Made by a program: the position numbers and the translations under genes. From the NCBI GenBank assembly GCA_028288765.1, contig JAQGHQ010000193.1, forward strand, positions 1 to 45,308: 45,308 nt of DNA. The letters are read 5' to 3'. This DNA comes from Gemmataceae bacterium (GTDB taxonomy: Bacteria > Planctomycetota > Planctomycetia > Gemmatales > Gemmataceae). Below are positions 26,431 through 33,524 of this stretch, one piece after another. Numbering within the stretch: the stretch's first letter is position 1; each line of letters starts with the position of its first letter. The notes beneath the pieces were generated by a model. The model searched no databases, was not told the DNA's origin, and saw only the letters and a program-made list of their open reading frames with translations.

Positions 26431-26627
26431 AAGGACGTAACCGGTCGCCCGCGGTCGTGTCTTCAGCCTCTCGGGCTGGGACACGAGACCGATCCCGATC
26501 GGCCGGCCGGTTGCGACCAGTTCATTCGGGCGTAACCGGTCGGGCTTGGGCGAGTGGTATTGCCGCCAAATCACCGGAGCGACCGGCAAGAGCTCGGGGC
26601 GCAAGTCTTTATCTGCACAAGTGTATA

Positions 26628-26721
26628 GTTAACGAGTTAACGAGAGTTAACCACCGCCGGATGAGTCGCCGAAAGCGATGCGGAACCGGTCAGAAACCCG
26701 CAAATGTTAACCAATCTTAAC
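26628..26721. repeat. Cluster of five TTAAC motifs with tandem GTTAACGA
   Basis: TTAAC begins at 26629, 26637, 26647, 26707 and 26717. The first two are part of a perfect tandem octamer (GTTAACGA twice), and a third, diverged copy follows (GTTAACCA). The last two are again 10 bp apart. Such AT-rich pentamers are rare in this GC-rich DNA, so a protein-binding or unwinding site is plausible. No DnaA boxes were recognised. Confidence 0.4.
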
Positions 26722-26898
26722 TCGCCAACTTGGATTTCTTGCAGGAAGACGTGTATGGGTCGGGGGTTCGGAAGCGTTGTTGGGAAGTGTGCAAATGGTC
26801 TCGGGCGGGTGGACGTGCCGTTCTGTGGAGCAGCACGACCATCACCGATTTCGGAGAAACGGACTCCCCGTTCGCGAGTCCAGCCGGTTACCCCAAAT

Positions 26899-26926
26899 GA
26901 AAAAACCCCTGGTTTCCCAAGGGTTT
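26899..26926 (-). terminator. Rho-independent terminator of the tRNA
   Basis: On the minus strand a 10-bp stem (AAACCCTTGG with CCAGGGGTTT, one G-U pair) is closed by a GAAA tetraloop and runs into a tract of six Us. It starts 15 bases past the tRNA 3' end, so it ends the tRNA transcript. This is the clearest intrinsic terminator in the window. Confidence 0.88.
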
Positions 26927-26941
26927 AGTTCAAATCTTCAG

Positions 26942-27014
26942 TAGCGGGGGCCGGGATTGAACCGGCGACACGTCGCTTATGAAGCGACTGCTCTAACCAC
27001 TGAGCTACCCCGCC
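26942..27014 (-). tRNA. tRNA with CAT anticodon (elongator Met most likely)
   Basis: A 73-base cloverleaf reads on minus. Acceptor GGCGGGG pairs with CCCCGCT (first pair G-U), the D-arm is GCTC/GAGC, the anticodon stem is GTCGC/GCGAC with loop TTCATAA (anticodon CAT), a five-base variable loop follows, and the T-arm is GCCGG TTCAATC CCGGC. The discriminator base is A, and CCA is not encoded. Its body resembles elongator tRNA-Met; a lysidine-modified tRNA-Ile2 is the alternative. It lacks the three G-C pairs expected in the anticodon stem of an initiator. Confidence 0.93.
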
Positions 27015-27053
27015 GCAAACACACGCACTTACAGCACGCGGTAGCGTTCCTGT

Positions 27054-27081
27054 AGTCTACAACCACCCCCCCGCCAGACAA
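27054..27081 (-). promoter_or_regulatory. Possible sigma-70 promoter of the tRNA
   Basis: On minus, TTGTCT (27076-27081) and TAGACT (27054-27059) are separated by 16 bp and lie about 40 bp before the tRNA 5' end. Each hexamer matches the consensus at only four positions, so this is tentative. Confidence 0.3.
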
Positions 27082-27284
27082 GAGTTCCGCGACCCATGCC
27101 CGGTTCGCGCCGGACGTTAACGCGACCAATTCACCCGCGCCGACCATTCCAACCCCACCCCCCACTTACCCGTCACCCGTCTCCGGTGCAGAAAAGTCTT
27201 CCTAATCCCCCCGGTCTTCATGTACAGTTCACATATCCCGCCTTGAAACCCGCCTGTTCCCTCCTGCACGGAGACCCTTTTCTT

Positions 27285-30200
27285 ATGCGCATTCGCACCC
27301 TCTCCCTCGTCGGCCTTACCCTCGTCCTTGGAGCCTTCTCACCCACCCACCCGGCACTTGCAGTTCCTCCGCCCCCCCCCGCGGAATTCGCTCAGCCCCA
27401 GTCGCCGACCAAGCCGGAACCCTTCCCGGTCAAGCTGGTGGACCAGGGCCGATTCGACCCCAAACTCAAGGGCTACTATCTGCCGGATGGGTTTCGGATG
27501 GAGGTCGTCGTCTCCGACCCGGAGGTCATCAACCCGGTCGGGATGACGTTCGCCCCGGACGGCAGCCTGTTCGTCCTGGAATGGCGGCCTGACCCGGTCG
27601 CCGGCGAGAGCTGGTTCCCGGTCCTGGAGACAATCCGATACCGCGACGGGTCCACCCGCCGGGTCACCACGATGAAGAAGTTCACCACCGACCTGGTGAA
27701 GCACTTCCGGCCCAACCCCGCCACGGGGAAGTTCGGCCCGCCGAAGGTCATCATCGCCGAGGAGCTGCCGTCGAGTATCCTCTACCACGACGGCTGGCTG
27801 TACGTGACCGGGCGCGGCACCGTCCGCCGGTGGCGCCAGGCCCCGGCCGGCAACATCTCCGGCATCGACCTCACCAAACCCGCCTCCCCGAACGACCCGT
27901 GGAACGTCCGCGAGACGATCGCCCAGGGGTTCTGCGGGTTCCACCACAACCAGTTGTCCGGGCTGAAGATCGGGAACGACGGGCTGCACAACGTCACCAC
28001 CTGGGACGACGACAACTACGCCGAGGGGTCTGACGGCAGCCGGGCGACTGTGCTTCGGACCGGGGCGGTGTTCCGCTGCCGCCCGGACGGGTCGAAGATG
28101 GAGGCCTACTCGATCGGCTACCGGAACCCGTACCGGGACCTCGCATACGACGACAAGTTCAACTGGTTCCACGCCGACAACGACAACGAGGACGGCAGCA
28201 AGTTCATGGGCTGCCGGATCATGCACGTCGCGGAAGGGACGGACTTCGGCTGGCGGCTGCGGTACGGGGCCCGGTGCTGCCGGCCGGACGACGCCCGGGT
28301 GTCCGTCGGTGGCGAGGTCCCCGGCAAGGTCGCCCCGATGATCAAGACCGGCCGCGGCTCCCCCGCCGGCCTGCTCATCTATCACGACACCCGCCTCCCG
28401 ACGAAATACCGCGGCCTGCTGTACTACCCGGACGTGTACCGCAAGCTCGTGCGGGCGTACAAGACGACCCACGACGGGTCCACCTTCAAGATCACGAACG
28501 AACTGGAGTTCATGAAGAGCGACGACCCGCTCTTCCGCCCGTGCCAGATGGTCACCGGCCCGGACGGGGCGATCTACGTGTGCGACTGGCGGACCGACTC
28601 TGGCGGGGCCGGGAAGCTCTCCGGCGACGGCATCCACGGCCGCGTTTACCGGATCCGCTGGGAAGGGACCGCCGACGAACCGGCGATCCCGCTCCGGGCG
28701 CTCGACAGCTGGGCCAGGATCACCGGGCTCGACGACGAGAAACTCGTGGACGCTCTCGGCGCGGCGGACCTGACCGACCGGGTCGAGGCCCGCAAGGAAC
28801 TCGTCCGCCGGGGGCCGAAGTCGCGTGACCTCGTCCTGAAGCGGTTCATCTCGGGCAAGATGGACGGTGACGCCCGGCTGCCGGCACTGGGCCTGCTCCA
28901 ATCGGCCTGGAGCCCGGAGGTCGAAGACCTGTTCCGGCTCCTGCTGCGCGACGAGTCCCCGGACGTGCGGCGGCTCTCCGCCGAGGGGCTCGGCGAGTAC
29001 GCGAAGTCCAAGGACCAGCGGACGTTCGAGGCGCTCTTGAAGGCCCTCGGGGACCGCGACCCCGGCGTCCGCCGGGCGGGGGCTCTGGCCCTCGGCCGGC
29101 TCGGAACCGACGGGGCCGCCGACGCCCTGGTCAACGCCTGGCGGCTGGACGACCAGGCCGATGCGTTTCTCAGGGACGCCTATGTCCGCGGGCTCGAACA
29201 CCTCGGCAAGCCCGGGATCGATGCCCTTCTCTCCCTCGCGGCCTCGGGGGACAAGGAGCTGAAGCAGGCCGTCGATGCGTTCGTCACTCTCCGCACCCGC
29301 CCGGCGGCGGAGGCGATTCCCCAGCTGCTCGCCAACCCGCACGCGACCCCGGCCGAGCGGGAAGCCCTGATCTCCTCTTACAACAACTACCAGTTCGACC
29401 CGCCGATCTCCCTCGAACCGCTTGCCGACTTCCTCGCCCGCCGGCCGGACGAGTCCGCCGGCGTGGTCGCGGCCGCCGTCGAGGTGTTCGCCGCGAGCGG
29501 CACCGGCCTGGAGGCCCCGAAGGCGACGCAACTGGTGCTGGCCCTTCTCGCCCGGCCCGCCTCGGAGGTACGGCTGGCCGCAATCCGGGCGGTCGAGGCG
29601 GCCCGACTCACCGCCGCCGCCCCGACGCTCCTCGGAATGCTCGCCGACGCGGCCCGGCCCGCGGCGGAGCGGGTCGCCGTGGTCAAGGCCCTTCGGGTCA
29701 TGAACGAGCGGCGGGCGGTCAATCCGGTCCAGGCGCTGCTTGCCGGTCAGGAGCCGGCCGCGCTCAAGGTCGAAGCCCTCCATACCCTGACTGGGCTCGA
29801 CGCGGCCGCCGCCAGCACCGCCGCCGAAAAGCTCCTCGACCAGCCCGACCCGGCCCTACTGGCCGAAGCGGTCGCCGTCCTCGGGGCGACCAAGCCCGGG
29901 GCGAAGCTGATCGGGGAGAGGTATCTCGCCAAGAAACTCCCCCGCGACATGTTTCCGCAGGTGACCGACGCCCTGAAGAAGTTCGCGGCCGACGACGCCG
30001 TCGTCGCCAGGCTCCAGGCCGAGGTCCTCAAGGGCGGGCTACTTCTGTCCTTGGAGCCCGGTCAGATCGAGAAAGTCCGCCAGCTGGTGGTCACCAAGGG
30101 CGACCCGAAGAAGGGGAAGGAACTGTACCTGAACACCAAGATCCTCGCCTGCGCCACCTGCCACCGGATGGAGGGCGTCGGCGGGTCCACCGGCCCGGAC

Positions 30201-31019
30201 CTCAGCCGCGTCTGGGACACGCACACGGTCGAGAAGTTGCTCGAATCGATCGTGGACCCGAGCAAGGAGATCAAGGAGGGGTACCAGGCCTACCGGGTGG
30301 TCACCGCCGACGGCGTCGTCCTCAACGGGCTGAAGGTGTCCGAGACGGGCAAGGAGGTCGTGGTGCGGGACGCGAACGGGCGGGACGTGCGGGTCGCCAA
30401 GGAGGACATCGAAACGATCAGCCCGTCGAAGCTGTCGCTGATGCCGGACAACGCGGCCTCGATGCTCACCTACGAGCAGTTCATCGACCTGCTCGCCTTC
30501 CTGAAGAGCCGCAAGGAGCAGGAATCGCTCCGCGGGCTGGTGGTCGAGTTCGGCGTGGCCAGTGGGTTCCCTGCGGACCTGAGGAGCCCGAAGCCGGAGG
30601 TGCTCCCCGACCCGACCTCGAAGGGGGGGATCAAGTGGGAGACGGTCTTCGCCGACCCGAACGGGACGGTGGACTTGAAGGGCGCGTTCCCTGCCGCCGC
30701 CCCGGCCGGGGTATACACCCGGTCGTTCGTGTACTCCGCCAAGGCGCAGACGGTGACCGGCGTCGTCCAGGCCGAAGACCCGGTCCGGGTCTGGGTGAAC
30801 GGAGGGTCGATATTCGACCGCATTATCCCTAACCCGGCCGGGGCAATCGAGGAGACGTTCCAGGTCTCGCTGAGAGCGGGCTGGAATGCGGTTCTGGTGA
30901 AGGTGGCGAACGCCGGGAAGTCACACCGGGTCGGGCTGCGGTTCGCCGGCACCGATCTGCGGACGGCCGGCATCCCCGACGCCGTCGGGCCGGCACTGAC
31001 CCCAGGCGGTGGACAGTAG
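27285..31019 (+). CDS. PVC-type secreted dehydrogenase / HEAT / c-type haem protein
   Basis: From ATG 27285 the product is 1244 residues with a signal peptide (MRIRTLSLVGLTLVLGAFS...ALA, cut near 26). Residues about 55-460 form a glucose/sorbosone-dehydrogenase-like beta-propeller (MTFAPDGSLFVLEWRPD, GPDGAIYVCDWRTDSGG), matching the planctomycete TIGR02604 type. HEAT-like helical repeats follow (about 490-890). A haem-binding domain then carries CATCH (Cys956, Cys959, His960) with GGSTGPDLSRV, matching TIGR02603. A C-terminal beta domain (about 1090-1240) resembles a carbohydrate-binding or PA14-like fold. It probably oxidises a sugar or similar substrate in the periplasm and passes electrons to its own cytochrome; the substrate is unknown. 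Earlier in-frame codons from 27096 look non-coding. Confidence 0.92.
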   Translation: MRIRTLSLVGLTLVLGAFSPTHPALAVPPPPPAEFAQPQSPTKPEPFPVKLVDQGRFDPKLKGYYLPDGFRMEVVVSDPEVINPVGMTFAPDGSLFVLEWRPDPVAGESWFPVLETIRYRDGSTRRVTTMKKFTTDLVKHFRPNPATGKFGPPKVIIAEELPSSILYHDGWLYVTGRGTVRRWRQAPAGNISGIDLTKPASPNDPWNVRETIAQGFCGFHHNQLSGLKIGNDGLHNVTTWDDDNYAEGSDGSRATVLRTGAVFRCRPDGSKMEAYSIGYRNPYRDLAYDDKFNWFHADNDNEDGSKFMGCRIMHVAEGTDFGWRLRYGARCCRPDDARVSVGGEVPGKVAPMIKTGRGSPAGLLIYHDTRLPTKYRGLLYYPDVYRKLVRAYKTTHDGSTFKITNELEFMKSDDPLFRPCQMVTGPDGAIYVCDWRTDSGGAGKLSGDGIHGRVYRIRWEGTADEPAIPLRALDSWARITGLDDEKLVDALGAADLTDRVEARKELVRRGPKSRDLVLKRFISGKMDGDARLPALGLLQSAWSPEVEDLFRLLLRDESPDVRRLSAEGLGEYAKSKDQRTFEALLKALGDRDPGVRRAGALALGRLGTDGAADALVNAWRLDDQADAFLRDAYVRGLEHLGKPGIDALLSLAASGDKELKQAVDAFVTLRTRPAAEAIPQLLANPHATPAEREALISSYNNYQFDPPISLEPLADFLARRPDESAGVVAAAVEVFAASGTGLEAPKATQLVLALLARPASEVRLAAIRAVEAARLTAAAPTLLGMLADAARPAAERVAVVKALRVMNERRAVNPVQALLAGQEPAALKVEALHTLTGLDAAAASTAAEKLLDQPDPALLAEAVAVLGATKPGAKLIGERYLAKKLPRDMFPQVTDALKKFAADDAVVARLQAEVLKGGLLLSLEPGQIEKVRQLVVTKGDPKKGKELYLNTKILACATCHRMEGVGGSTGPDLSRVWDTHTVEKLLESIVDPSKEIKEGYQAYRVVTADGVVLNGLKVSETGKEVVVRDANGRDVRVAKEDIETISPSKLSLMPDNAASMLTYEQFIDLLAFLKSRKEQESLRGLVVEFGVASGFPADLRSPKPEVLPDPTSKGGIKWETVFADPNGTVDLKGAFPAAAPAGVYTRSFVYSAKAQTVTGVVQAEDPVRVWVNGGSIFDRIIPNPAGAIEETFQVSLRAGWNAVLVKVANAGKSHRVGLRFAGTDLRTAGIPDAVGPALTPGGGQ

Positions 31020-31097
31020 AAAGGGGCAGTGGGCAGTGGGCGGTGAGCAGAAAAGAGCAGGCTATGCTCTGCTGCCCGCCGTCCACTGCCCACCGCG

Positions 31098-31319
31098 TCA
31101 GATAATCCCGCCGTGGATGCGTTCGGGGGTGAGATGGCTGGGCTGGTCGTTGAACCAGAACCGCCGCCACTCCTGCCCGATCTGCCGCAGGTCTTCCGAT
31201 TGGTACAGCAGCTGTTGCATCCGGTTGTTCGGATCGCTCGAGTACTGGTTGATGAGGCAGCCGCTGTTGGCCGTCAGCCCGACCGCCGCGAGTACCCCGA
31301 GGATCAGCTTGCGGAACAT
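31098..31319 (-). CDS. Small conserved planctomycete lipoprotein
   Basis: A 73-residue product starting at ATG 31319 with GGAGG six bases upstream, so the longer frame to 31490 is not used. MFRKLILGVLAAVGLTANSGC is a lipoprotein signal with Cys21 as the lipidated residue. The mature part is short and charged (NNRMQQLLYQSEDLRQIGQEW) and ends WFNDQPSHLTPERIHGGII. I recall very similar tails in other Planctomycetes, but no function. A large hairpin (31354-31390) lies in the region upstream of the start. Confidence 0.75.
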   Translation of the reverse strand: MFRKLILGVLAAVGLTANSGCLINQYSSDPNNRMQQLLYQSEDLRQIGQEWRRFWFNDQPSHLTPERIHGGII

Positions 31320-31353
31320 GGCCCGCCTCCGTGCGCGGTAAACTCCCCCAGCT

Positions 31354-31390
31354 ACCTGCCCGGCCGGGTCCCCCAACCCGGCCGGCAGGT
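31354..31390 (-). repeat. Large stem-loop upstream of the small lipoprotein gene
   Basis: Bases 31354-31369 pair with 31376-31390 over about 15 bp with a single bulged base and a short C-rich loop. Reading on minus, it sits 35 bases before the lipoprotein start, so it would probably be in the 5' leader. There is no U-run, so a leader structure or an operator is more likely than a terminator. Confidence 0.5.
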
Positions 31391-31632
31391 CGGCCCTTGC
31401 GACGGGCCATATTGCTACTATCGGCCCCACCCGTCCGAACCTTGAGTTCGGATCAAATTTCCTGTCGCGACCAACCGGCATACCCGGCAATTTTCACCAA
31501 GTCTTCACGCCGCACGCCAGGAGATCGCCGCCGTCAATCGCGGCAGAAGGAGTCGAAACACCAGCCGTCCACCAACGGAAACCGCCGGGCTTCCGGCCCG
31601 GCGGAGGGTGGCTGACGTCGGACCGGCGTCGG

Positions 31633-32088
31633 TCACTCGGCGGCTGTCGATTCAGCCCCCGCGGTGACCGGCTCCGGGGTCGGCTCGGGCCCGTTCCGGG
31701 ATGACCCCGGGGTGGAGACCGCAGGTTCCCCGGCATGTTCACCCTTCGCGGCGCGACGGGTCTTCCGCTTCGGCTCGATCGGCTTGGCGAATTTTCGCAC
31801 CCGCTCCTCCATCTCCTTCCCCGGCTGGAACGTGACGACGTTTTTCGCCTCCACGTCTACCCGGGCCCCGGTCCGCGGGTTGCGGGCCTTCCGGGGCTTT
31901 CGCTGCTTGACTTCGAACACCCCGAAGTTCCGAAGTTCGATCCGGCCCTCCTTGACCAACGTCTCGATGATCGCGTCGAAGGTCCACTGGACGATGACCT
32001 TCGTCGCGAGTTGGGTGAGACTGCCCTTGAGCAATTTTTCCTTATTGGCCTGGTCGCAAAGCTGCCGGACGATTTCTTTCTTGGTCAC
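31633..32088 (-). CDS. HU/IHF-family DNA-binding protein with extended C-terminal tail
   Basis: The 151-residue product begins [18 protein letters not shown] and has the HU/IHF core over about residues 1-92, including the beta-arm segment [27 protein letters not shown] and the family signature [14 protein letters not shown] tail of some 55 residues first carries basic Lys/Arg pairs ([12 protein letters not shown]) and then Pro/Glu/Ala-rich acidic sequence. It would bend and compact DNA. The start is GTG 32088 with a GGGGGA site ten bases upstream, and a near-consensus promoter lies about 60 bp away. HU with long tails is common in Planctomycetes. Confidence 0.92.
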   Translation of the reverse strand: MTKKEIVRQLCDQANKEKLLKGSLTQLATKVIVQWTFDAIIETLVKEGRIELRNFGVFEVKQRKPRKARNPRTGARVDVEAKNVVTFQPGKEMEERVRKFAKPIEPKRKTRRAAKGEHAGEPAVSTPGSSRNGPEPTPEPVTAGAESTAAE

Positions 32089-32142
32089 GAGAGCTGTCCC
32101 CCGAAGAAGGTCCGCACCGGTAACCGTTCGGATTCACTTTCA

Positions 32143-32171
32143 ACTCTAGATATGGCATAGGTTAATGTCAA
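32143..32171 (-). promoter_or_regulatory. Sigma-70-type promoter of the HU gene
   Basis: On minus, a perfect TTGACA (32166-32171) is followed after exactly 17 bp by TAGAGT (32143-32148). Transcription would start near 32136, giving a leader of about 48 bases before GTG 32088. This is the best-matching housekeeping promoter found in the window and fits a highly expressed chromatin protein. Confidence 0.6.
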
Positions 32172-32219
32172 GGACTATCGTCGCCAGGATTCGAGGTTAC
32201 GGCAAGTGGCATCGCCGTG

Positions 32220-33362
32220 TCACCGGCCCGGGGCCCCGCGGAGAAGTGCTATGCCGACGGCCAGAGCGGCGAGCACCACCAGGGCGATTTCCGGCGTCTC
32301 CATGACCCAACGCAACAACACCGGGCCGCCGCGTGCCCCGGCCGGGCGCGTGCGACTTTCGCGCGCGCGTCCACGCAACCTTGAGTACTCATTCTGGAGT
32401 TCCACTTGCGCGCGTCGCCAGTCGATGGCCACAGCCTGCCGCTGGTCGGGCAGGAGCCGGCGTAGGGTGTCGAGGATCAACGGCTGGCCGACGACCGCCG
32501 CGACGACGCCTCCCGGTTCTCCCGCCCCGCCGACGACCCCGCGCAGTGACGGCAAGAGCGGGCGGACGCCCGCCGCCGCTTCGAGCATTGCGAGTACGCG
32601 CCCGGGTCGGTCGATCGGGTCCTGCGGGTCGCCGAGTACCGGCCGAAGTCGTTCCCACGCCCGGAGCGCCCGCCTGAGAAGCGCGAGGCGGGCGTAGATC
32701 CACCGCCGGGCGGCCGGACCGTTCGGTCCCTTGCCGTCCGCGGTCGGCCCGATGGGCACCGCCTCGACGACTTCCACCTCGGTTTCGGCCGGACGGCCAG
32801 TTGCCGTCACGGCCGGATCGAGTGACAGGGGGGTGACGGGCTCGTCGTCCGGGATCACTTCGTACGGAGGAGGAGTCCCTCCCGGCACGGGAACCACGAT
32901 CACCTGGGTCACGTCCTCCCGGTCGTCTTGCCCGACCGTCTCAACGTCGTCGCCGAACACATCGTCGTCGAACACCGGCTCGGCAACGACCAGCGGGGTC
33001 GGCCGGCCGGCCACAACCGGAGGCTGTTCCGATTGTGCCGGCCGAGGCGGGGCCGGGCGGCGGGACACCGCGATGGGAGTCGCGGCCGGGACACCGAGTT
33101 CCGCATCGTACGCCGCTTTCCCGATCGGGTCGGTGAGGGTGATGAGGGCCTGGGCGAGCTGGTTCATCCCTTCGGTCACCAGGTCCGGGTGGACGAGTTG
33201 GTGGCGGCGGAGGACGTCCATGCATTCCATCACCCGGGGTTCGACCGCGGCGGGGTCGCACCCGCCCGGGGCGAACCCGAGTACGGCGTAGTGGTCCGGC
33301 GGCCACAGTCCGGGCGGCAGGTCGAGCCACGACCTCAGCAGGTTGTAATCCAAGCCTGACAC
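32220..33362 (-). CDS. J-domain-like, tail-anchored protein of unknown function
   Basis: From GTG 33362 the product is about 380 residues; upstream codons run into the divergent ABC gene and are rejected. Residues about 20-90 look like a J-domain: DHYAVLGFAPGG, a helix, then an HPD tripeptide in QLVHPDLVTEG, and LTDPIGKAAYDAELG. A long low-complexity linker (Pro, Val, Asp-rich) follows. A helical region ends with one membrane helix (ALVVLAALAVGIALLRG) only a few residues from the C-terminus, suggesting a tail anchor facing the cytoplasm. It may recruit a DnaK-type chaperone to the membrane, but planctomycete J-like proteins are poorly studied. It is divergent from the exporter operon by 162 bp. 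Confidence 0.72.
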   Translation of the reverse strand: MSGLDYNLLRSWLDLPPGLWPPDHYAVLGFAPGGCDPAAVEPRVMECMDVLRRHQLVHPDLVTEGMNQLAQALITLTDPIGKAAYDAELGVPAATPIAVSRRPAPPRPAQSEQPPVVAGRPTPLVVAEPVFDDDVFGDDVETVGQDDREDVTQVIVVPVPGGTPPPYEVIPDDEPVTPLSLDPAVTATGRPAETEVEVVEAVPIGPTADGKGPNGPAARRWIYARLALLRRALRAWERLRPVLGDPQDPIDRPGRVLAMLEAAAGVRPLLPSLRGVVGGAGEPGGVVAAVVGQPLILDTLRRLLPDQRQAVAIDWRRAQVELQNEYSRLRGRARESRTRPAGARGGPVLLRWVMETPEIALVVLAALAVGIALLRGAPGR

Positions 33363-33524
33363 CGCGGACGGAGGAGATGGGGTAGCCAACGATCTGAAGG
33401 GAATCTTGGGCGGCGGCGGTAGGCCCGGCAAGCCGGCTTGTCCCGGGCGGCGGGGCGGGTTATAAACCCCGGCCCGCGCCGACGGTGCGAGGAGGGATGA
33501 ACCCCGGGGACGGCAGGCGGTACG

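Larger units (their letters stand above)
26163..26898. other. Gene-poor regulatory-looking region
   Basis: Over 700 bases with no credible gene. Small open frames (for example 26412-26720) cross the repeats described below and match nothing I know. Notable content: five TGACA motifs (26383-26430), five TTAAC motifs (26629-26721) and a 6-bp inverted repeat GGACTC/GAGTCC (26861-26866 with 26876-26881). Parts are less GC-rich than neighbouring genes. It separates the minus-strand kinase gene from the minus-strand tRNA, so it is upstream of the kinase and downstream of the tRNA. Confidence 0.5.

Noticed and set aside
26412..26720. Open frame of 102 codons in the gene-poor region
   Set aside because: It runs through the TGACA and TTAAC motifs, has Arg/Ser-rich low-complexity sequence and no ribosome site.
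26942..27014. Initiator tRNA-Met
   Set aside because: The anticodon stem is GTCGC/GCGAC without the three consecutive G-C pairs next to the loop that mark initiators.
27339..29783. 814-codon open frame on minus across the dehydrogenase/haem gene
   Set aside because: Antisense shadow with no recognisable domain; the plus strand carries a signal peptide and the haem motif.
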